Below, one piece after another: positions 5,623-9,209 of a stretch of 9,209 bases of DNA (its first letter is position 1; each line of letters begins with the position of its first letter). The notes beneath the pieces were generated by a model. It searched no databases. It was not told the origin of the DNA and saw only the letters and a list, made by a program, of their open reading frames with translations. Made by a program: the position numbers and the translations under genes. This DNA comes from JAGIBJ01 sp047604965 (GTDB taxonomy: Bacteria; Actinomycetota; Thermoleophilia; Solirubrobacterales; Solirubrobacteraceae): contig JASGGQ010000106.1 of assembly GCA_047604965.1 (NCBI GenBank), positions 1 to 9,209 of the forward strand, given 5' to 3'.

Positions 5623-5690
5623 TGCACTACATCTCGGAGTGGCAGAACGTGTTCGGTCGAACACCAACTGCCGCTCCGAGATGTAGTGCA
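5623..5690. repeat. Long nested hairpin between convergent genes (possible bidirectional terminator or REP/MITE-like element)
   Basis: Arms 5623-5645 (starting TGCACTACATCTCGGAG) and 5668-5690 are inverted copies over 23 bases with one difference, T5640 opposite G5673. Read from the plus strand this is a tolerated G-U pair. The 22-nt loop contains a second perfect stem, GTGTTC (5649-5654) with GAACAC (5659-5664), around GGTC. The result is one long rod separated by a 3x3 internal loop. It lies between the stop of the FAD gene (5579) and the stop of the MFS gene (5716), fitting a terminator for both, although no T-run follows on either strand. Near-perfect arms of this length also resemble repetitive extragenic or miniature mobile elements. 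Confidence 0.75.
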
Positions 5691-5715
5691 ACGCGCGGCG
5701 GCGACTCGGCTGCGC

Positions 5716-7245
5716 CTACTGCACCACAAAGTCGCGGCGGCGCACCAGCACGAAGGCCAGCGCGGCGGCGACGAAGGCCAGCAGCGCGGCGCACAGGAAG
5801 ATCGTGTCGAGCCCATCGGTGTACGCGCGCAGGTAGCCGTTCGGGCCGCCGGGGAGCTGCGCAATCAGCTGCGGCGGGGCCTGGATAAGCGCGTCGCCGC
5901 CCGGCAGCCGGGCGGCAGCTGCGGCGCCAGCGTCGGCCGTGACCTGCTCGCGCAACGATCCGCTGACGAGACTCGCCATCCACGCACCCCACACGGCTGT
6001 GCCGACGGCGATCCCGACCTGTCGGAAGGTGTTGTTGATCCCGGACGCCATGCCGGAGCGCCGCACATCGACGACGCCGACGGCAATCGACGCCAGCGTC
6101 GGATTCGTCACACCGATCCCGACGCCACTGACGACCAACCCAGGCAGCAGCGCCGTCCAGTCGGAGCTGCCGTCAACGCCGCGCATCAGCAGCAGTCCGG
6201 CACCGACGAGCGCGAGACCGGACCCCAGCATCACGCTCGGCGCCACGCGCGCGCCGAGCTTGCCGGAGAGCGGCGCGACGACAAACGACAGCAACGTGGA
6301 GGGCAAGAACCGCAGGCCTGCCTCAAGCGGCGCGTACCCGAGGCCGTTCTGAATCCACAGGGTGAGGTAGAGGAAGAGCGCGAACATTGCAGCCGATAGC
6401 GTGAAGGCAGCGAACGACACGCCGACGAACGAGCGGTTGCGAAAGAGCGAGAGGTCGAACATCGCCTTCGGGCTGCGCAGCTGCACAGCCAAAAACACGA
6501 GCAACAGCAGGGCGGCCCCAGCAAAGCAGCCAACGATCAGCATGCTGCCCCACCCTTCGGCGTTGCCGCGCACGATCCCGAAGATCAGCAGGAAGAGCGC
6601 GATCGAGAAGCTCGCGGCACCGGGCAGGTCGATCCCCCGCCCGGCAGGGTTGCGGGATTCGGGAACAAAGCGCACCGTGAGCGCCAATGCCGCCAGCCCG
6701 ATCGGCAGGTTGACGAGAAAGATCCAATGCCAGCTCGCCAGCTCGATCAGCACGCCGCCGAGCAACGGCCCAACGGCGACGCCAGCACCGATCGTCGCAC
6801 CCCACAGGCCGATCGCGGTGCTGCGGTCGGGGCCGTCGTAGGCGGCGGCGAGCAGTGCCAGCGCGGTCGCGAACATCGCGGCTCCGCCCATGCCTTGCAG
6901 GCCGCGCGCAATGTTGAGCCATAGCGGCGTCGGTGCGGCAGCGCACAGCAGCGAAGCGTTCGTGAAGGCCGCCAGGCCGACGATGAAGACGCGCTTACGT
7001 CCGATCTGGTCGGCGATCGCACCCCACGTCAGCAGTAGTGCGGCGAGCCCGAGCGCGTAGGCATCGATCACCCATTGCAGATCAGCGAAGCTTGAGCCAA
7101 GTTCACGGCTGATGTCGGGCAGCGCGACGTTGACGATCGTCACATCGAGCAGCAGCATCAACGTCGCGATGCACACGGCGACGAGCGTCCACCACTTCCA
7201 GCCAGCGGCGTGACCGGCGCTGGGCGGGGTGGCGGTCGTACCCAT
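5716..7245 (-). CDS. MFS transporter, DHA2 (EmrB/QacA) drug-exporter family
   Basis: A 509-residue inner-membrane protein expected to have 14 helices and to expel a compound in exchange for protons. Seen in order: helix 1 with 'LDVTIVNVALP' (33-43); 'WVIDAYALGLAALLL'; motif A loop 'GAIADQIGRKR' (75-85); the motif B Arg in 'RGLQGMGGAAMF'; and antiporter motif C 'GLWGATIGAGVAVGPLLGG' (146-164). A second half then ends in a long loop ('LPGGDALIQAPPQ') before the last helix and a short basic tail. Length and motifs match the EmrB/QacA/LfrA group. The ATG at 7245 has only a weak upstream GGGCGG; TAAACT (7260-7255) may be a -10 box giving a very short leader. It converges on the FAD gene across the hairpin and stands alone on its strand. 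The exported compound is unknown. Confidence 0.93.
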   Translation of the reverse strand: MGTTATPPSAGHAAGWKWWTLVAVCIATLMLLLDVTIVNVALPDISRELGSSFADLQWVIDAYALGLAALLLTWGAIADQIGRKRVFIVGLAAFTNASLLCAAAPTPLWLNIARGLQGMGGAAMFATALALLAAAYDGPDRSTAIGLWGATIGAGVAVGPLLGGVLIELASWHWIFLVNLPIGLAALALTVRFVPESRNPAGRGIDLPGAASFSIALFLLIFGIVRGNAEGWGSMLIVGCFAGAALLLLVFLAVQLRSPKAMFDLSLFRNRSFVGVSFAAFTLSAAMFALFLYLTLWIQNGLGYAPLEAGLRFLPSTLLSFVVAPLSGKLGARVAPSVMLGSGLALVGAGLLLMRGVDGSSDWTALLPGLVVSGVGIGVTNPTLASIAVGVVDVRRSGMASGINNTFRQVGIAVGTAVWGAWMASLVSGSLREQVTADAGAAAAARLPGGDALIQAPPQLIAQLPGGPNGYLRAYTDGLDTIFLCAALLAFVAAALAFVLVRRRDFVVQ

Positions 7246-7254
7246 CAGCCGCCC

Positions 7255-7260
7255 AGTTTA
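7255..7260 (-). promoter_or_regulatory. Possible -10 element of the MFS gene
   Basis: TAAACT on the minus strand lies nine bases upstream of the ATG, so the message would be nearly leaderless. No clear -35 is found, and a direct repeat GCCGGTGAC/GCCGGTAAA lies immediately upstream on the same strand. Weak evidence. Confidence 0.25.
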
Positions 7261-7315
7261 CCGGCGTCACCGGCGGCCGATGCACGCAGTTCGACCGCCG
7301 CACGCCGGTACGCCT

Positions 7316-7375
7316 GATCTTGGTGTGCCAGAAGTTGGAGACGTAGACCTGCTTGCCGCCAGGCGCGGCAGGCAC
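7316..7375 (-). pseudogene. Short beta-propeller (YVTN-like) coding remnant
   Basis: In one minus-strand frame this reads 'PAAPGGKQVYVSNFWHTKI', which closely resembles one blade edge of YVTN/SMP-30-type propeller repeats ('PDGKQVYVSNF...'). The match stops after about 20 residues; downstream the frame turns to Arg-rich noise and runs into the MFS gene, and nothing upstream continues the fold. It is best read as the eroded end of a propeller gene, or as chance. It lies in the 210-bp gap between the divergent MFS and fic genes. Confidence 0.3.
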
Positions 7376-7388
7376 GGCACGCTGAGCG

Positions 7389-7411
7389 CGACGACCAAGC
7401 GCTTGTCGTCG
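7389..7411. promoter_or_regulatory. Palindrome upstream of fic (candidate operator)
   Basis: CAAGCGCTTG (7396-7405) is a perfect 10-bp palindrome flanked by CGACGA (7389-7394) and TCGTCG (7406-7411), with one unpaired C at 7395. It ends 20 bp before the candidate -10 of fic, a place suited to an operator. Confidence 0.35.
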
Positions 7412-7420
7412 TCGCCCCCC

Positions 7421-7459
7421 GTAAAAGTGCTAGATTCGCGCAAGGAGTATCACTTTTGC
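7421..7459 (+). promoter_or_regulatory. Dyad enclosing the fic -10 box, ribosome binding site and start codon
   Basis: AAAAGTG (7423-7429) is mirrored by CACTTTT (7451-7457). With G7421-C7459 and a T7422-G7458 wobble this becomes a 9-bp stem. Between the arms lie TAGATT (7431-7436, candidate -10) and the ribosome binding site AAGGAG (7442-7447), eight bases before the TTG at 7456, which is itself inside the right arm. It could be a protein-binding operator or, in a longer transcript, a stem hiding the start. Confidence 0.4.
7442..7447 (+). promoter_or_regulatory. Ribosome binding site deciding the TTG start of fic
   Basis: AAGGAG ends eight bases before TTG 7456-7458. No ATG or GTG start lies at suitable spacing, and the family N-terminus begins soon after, so this site supports TTG as initiator. 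Confidence 0.7.
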
Positions 7460-8526
7460 GGTCGTTTCTTGCTACTCCCCCGATTCCCCTCGTGCCCGTC
7501 GCGGCCGCGACGCTGATCGGACGGATCGACCAGCGTCGCGGCCGCGAGGAGCTCCACCAGGTGCAGGCGCCCCAGCTCTTGCAACGCCTCGCCGTCAGCG
7601 CCCGCGTGCAGTCGATCACCGCGTCGAACGCGATCGAGAACGTCATCGTCTCCAGCGACCGCGCGCTCGCGCTGATCCAAGCGCCGGAGCGCACCGCGTA
7701 CGCCGACCGCACGGAGCAGGAGTTCGCCGGCTACCGCGATGCCAGCGACTACGTCACCGGGAAAACGCCGGAGCCACTCAGCCTGCCGCTGCTGCTGCAT
7801 CTGCACCGGCTGCTGCTGCGCCACACCGGCGACCCGCTCGCCGGTCGGCTCAAGCAGAGCGACAACTTCATCGGCGTCCGCCGCGCGGACGGCTCCGCAG
7901 AGCGCATCTTCACTCCCGTCGCCGCAGGCGAGCAAACGGCATGGCACCTCGAAGAGCTGGTCGCCCGCTACGAATCGGCGGTCGCCGCTGCACAGACGCC
8001 GCCGCTCGTGCTCGTCTGCCTGCTCACGCTCGACCTGCTGGCGATCCATCCGTTCCAGGACGGCAACGGCCGTGTCGCGCGCCTGGTCACCACCTGCGAG
8101 CTACTGCGCCACGGCTACGGCGTCGCGCGGTACGCCTCGCTCGAGCAGCGCATCTTCGAGAGCAAGAACACCTACTACGCGCAGCTGCGCGCCAGCCAGC
8201 GCGCGTGGCACAACGGCCTGCACGACCCGTGGCCGTGGACGACCTACCTGCTGCGGGCCATCGACGACGCCTACACCGAGTTCGAAGCACGAGTCGTCGA
8301 CGGCCGCGCGCTGACCGGCAGCAAGCTCCAGCAGGCGAAGACCTACGTGCTCACCCAGGCCGGCGACGAGTTCCAGTTCAGCGACCTGACCCTCGCGCTT
8401 CCCGACATCAGTCCCGCGACGCTGCGCAAAGCGCTCGCCGAGCTCGCCGCGGCCGGCCAGGTTCAGGCCGGCCGCGGCCGCAGCGCGAGGTGGCGACGAT
8501 GCTCGGCGTCGTCCCCCTACTGGTAG
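7456..8526 (+). CDS. fic: Fic family protein (class II, self-inhibited) with C-terminal winged-helix region
   Basis: A 356-residue Fic protein, the family that transfers AMP (or another nucleotide-derived group) to hydroxyl side chains of target proteins. The N-terminal Fic_N-like region holds 'SITASNAIEN' (53-62), matching the inhibitory helix motif [S/T]xxxE[G/N] with S57, E61 and N62; E61 would block ATP until displaced. The catalytic motif HPFQDGNGR is intact at 198-206. Residues from about 290 onward ('KLQQAKTYVL', 'FSDLTLALPDISPATLRKAL') look like a winged-helix DNA-binding segment. The last ~18 residues are Arg/Ser-rich and unlike a normal family ending. The gene starts at TTG behind AAGGAG. 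It is a single gene without an antitoxin partner, as expected when inhibition is built in. The target protein is unknown. Its stop overlaps the convergent OmpA-like gene. Confidence 0.93.
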   Translation: MRSFLATPPIPLVPVAAATLIGRIDQRRGREELHQVQAPQLLQRLAVSARVQSITASNAIENVIVSSDRALALIQAPERTAYADRTEQEFAGYRDASDYVTGKTPEPLSLPLLLHLHRLLLRHTGDPLAGRLKQSDNFIGVRRADGSAERIFTPVAAGEQTAWHLEELVARYESAVAAAQTPPLVLVCLLTLDLLAIHPFQDGNGRVARLVTTCELLRHGYGVARYASLEQRIFESKNTYYAQLRASQRAWHNGLHDPWPWTTYLLRAIDDAYTEFEARVVDGRALTGSKLQQAKTYVLTQAGDEFQFSDLTLALPDISPATLRKALAELAAAGQVQAGRGRSARWRRCSASSPYW

Positions 8527-9209
8527 CTGATTTTCAGCTCCACGCGGCGGTTGAGTGCGCGGCCGGCCGGCGTCGCGTTGCTCGCACGCGGCTTGGACTC
8601 ACCAAAGCTGCTCGTCGAACGCTTCGCCGTGACGCCCTTGGCCTTGAGGTAATCGCAGACCGTCTCAGCACGCGCCAAACCAAGACGCTTGTTCTCAGCC
8701 GCATCACCCTGCGAATCGGTATGGCCCTGACACTCGATCTTCGTCGCGAACTTCACCTGACTGCGCGCAAGCTTGTCCAAGAAGCTCCGGCCAGCCGGCA
8801 ACAACACCGAAGAGCCCGTGTTGAACATCGCATCACCCACGATCACCGTCTCCGGCAACCGCAAACTCGTCTGCTCCGTCGCACTGACCTTCTCACCAGA
8901 GGTCGGCGTAATCGCAACATTGACCTGCACCGGCAAACGCCCAAGCCGCTCCAGCGCCTTGCGGCCCGCCTTCGTCAACTTGATCGGGACGCTCACCTTC
9001 GCCTTCCCATTGCCATCAGTGCTCCCGCGACCAACAAGCACCAACGTGTCGTTCTTCGAACCAGCCTTCACCAGCCCCAACGCCGACTTGCGCGCATACA
9101 CCAGCACCTCGCACGACTTCACATCGGCGCCCGTGACCTTGCAACCAACCGACGCCGAATCCCCCTTCGCCGACACCTGCACCCCACCATCAGCAGCAAC
9201 CACCGACGC
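8517..9209 (-). CDS. OmpA-like C-terminal domain protein (peptidoglycan-associated), N-terminus beyond window
   Basis: The 230 visible residues are the C-terminal part of an exported cell-envelope protein that continues past the right edge. First comes a beta-rich stretch with 'SCEVLVYARKSAL', 'KVSVPIKLTKAGRKALERLG' and 'VNVAITPTSGE', resembling the Ig-like repeats of secreted Solirubrobacterales proteins. Then the last ~110 residues form an OmpA domain: 'MFNTGSSVLLPAG', 'GHTDSQGD', 'NKRLGLARAETVCDYLKAKG', 'SFGESKPRA' and 'GRALNRRVEL'. These are the conserved elements that hold peptidoglycan non-covalently. Base composition is lower in GC than in neighbouring genes (for example 34 of 60 bases at 9001-9060). 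Its stop lies inside the end of fic on the other strand. The signal peptide and true start cannot be seen. Confidence 0.92.
   Translation of the reverse strand, partial: ASVVAADGGVQVSAKGDSASVGCKVTGADVKSCEVLVYARKSALGLVKAGSKNDTLVLVGRGSTDGNGKAKVSVPIKLTKAGRKALERLGRLPVQVNVAITPTSGEKVSATEQTSLRLPETVIVGDAMFNTGSSVLLPAGRSFLDKLARSQVKFATKIECQGHTDSQGDAAENKRLGLARAETVCDYLKAKGVTAKRSTSSFGESKPRASNATPAGRALNRRVELKISYQ

Noticed and set aside
5622..5690. Small ORFs beginning MHYISE on both strands
   Set aside because: Their identical starts are a consequence of the inverted repeat arms, not evidence of two related peptides.
5497..6399. 300-residue plus-strand frame over the hairpin and the end of the MFS gene
   Set aside because: It starts inside the FAD gene and crosses the long hairpin; the sequence has no domain character and opposes a clear membrane-protein gene.
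7245..7712. 155-residue minus-strand frame covering the gap and the start of fic
   Set aside because: No domain beyond chance, and it opposes the conserved Fic N-terminal region.
1..9209. CRISPR array, tRNA, rRNA, insertion sequence or toxin-antitoxin pair
   Set aside because: No spaced direct repeats, cloverleaf, ribosomal sequence, transposase or small antitoxin gene could be found; Fic here carries its inhibitor in the same chain.

Overview
The window is a GC-rich bacterial chromosome segment, most likely from an actinobacterium of the Thermoleophilia/Solirubrobacterales type. This is inferred from four things: G/C-ending codons almost throughout; GTG and TTG starts; operons joined by 4-bp stop/start overlaps; and an OmpA-type protein whose upstream domain carries the 'LTKAGRKAL'-like repeat I associate with secreted proteins of that group. 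No rRNA, tRNA, CRISPR array, insertion sequence or integrase is visible.

Left half (1-5579): a divergent metabolic cluster around a 322-bp control region (1525-1846). Leftwards run a full-length cytosine-deaminase (CodA)-type amidohydrolase (1524-214) and, overlapping it by 4 bp, the start of a nitrate/taurine/pyrimidine-type ABC importer ATPase (217 to beyond the left edge). Rightwards run a creatininase-family metal hydrolase (1847-2620), an 8-oxoguanine deaminase/AtzB-like amidohydrolase that has lost two expected metal ligands (2617-3963), and a phytoene-dehydrogenase-fold FAD oxidoreductase (3960-5579). These three are joined by successive GTGA overlaps. Together they suggest uptake of a small cyclic nitrogen compound (pyrimidine, purine, hydantoin, creatinine or lactam-like) with ring hydrolysis, deamination and an FAD-dependent redox step. 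The substrate cannot be read from sequence; active-site changes argue against plain cytosine or creatinine. The control region holds a candidate promoter for each direction, a 9-bp inverted repeat lying between them, a compact GC-rich dyad with two exclusive foldings, and a possible short upstream ORF feeding into the creatininase-family gene.

Middle (5580-7455): a tandem 13-bp repeat and a striking 68-nt hairpin separate the FAD gene from a convergent DHA2-type (14-helix) MFS exporter (7245-5716). The exporter and the next gene diverge from a 210-bp gap that contains a short beta-propeller-like coding remnant and several dyads.

Right (7456-9209): a class II Fic protein with N-terminal inhibitory motif, intact Fic motif and C-terminal winged-helix region, started by TTG behind a strong ribosome binding site. 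Its 3' end overlaps by 10 bp the 3' end of a convergent OmpA-domain protein that runs off the right edge and has visibly lower GC than its neighbours. The most interesting items are the divergent hydrolase/oxidoreductase cluster with its degenerate amidohydrolase, its symmetrical control region, the long intergenic hairpin, and the dyad that encloses the fic start.
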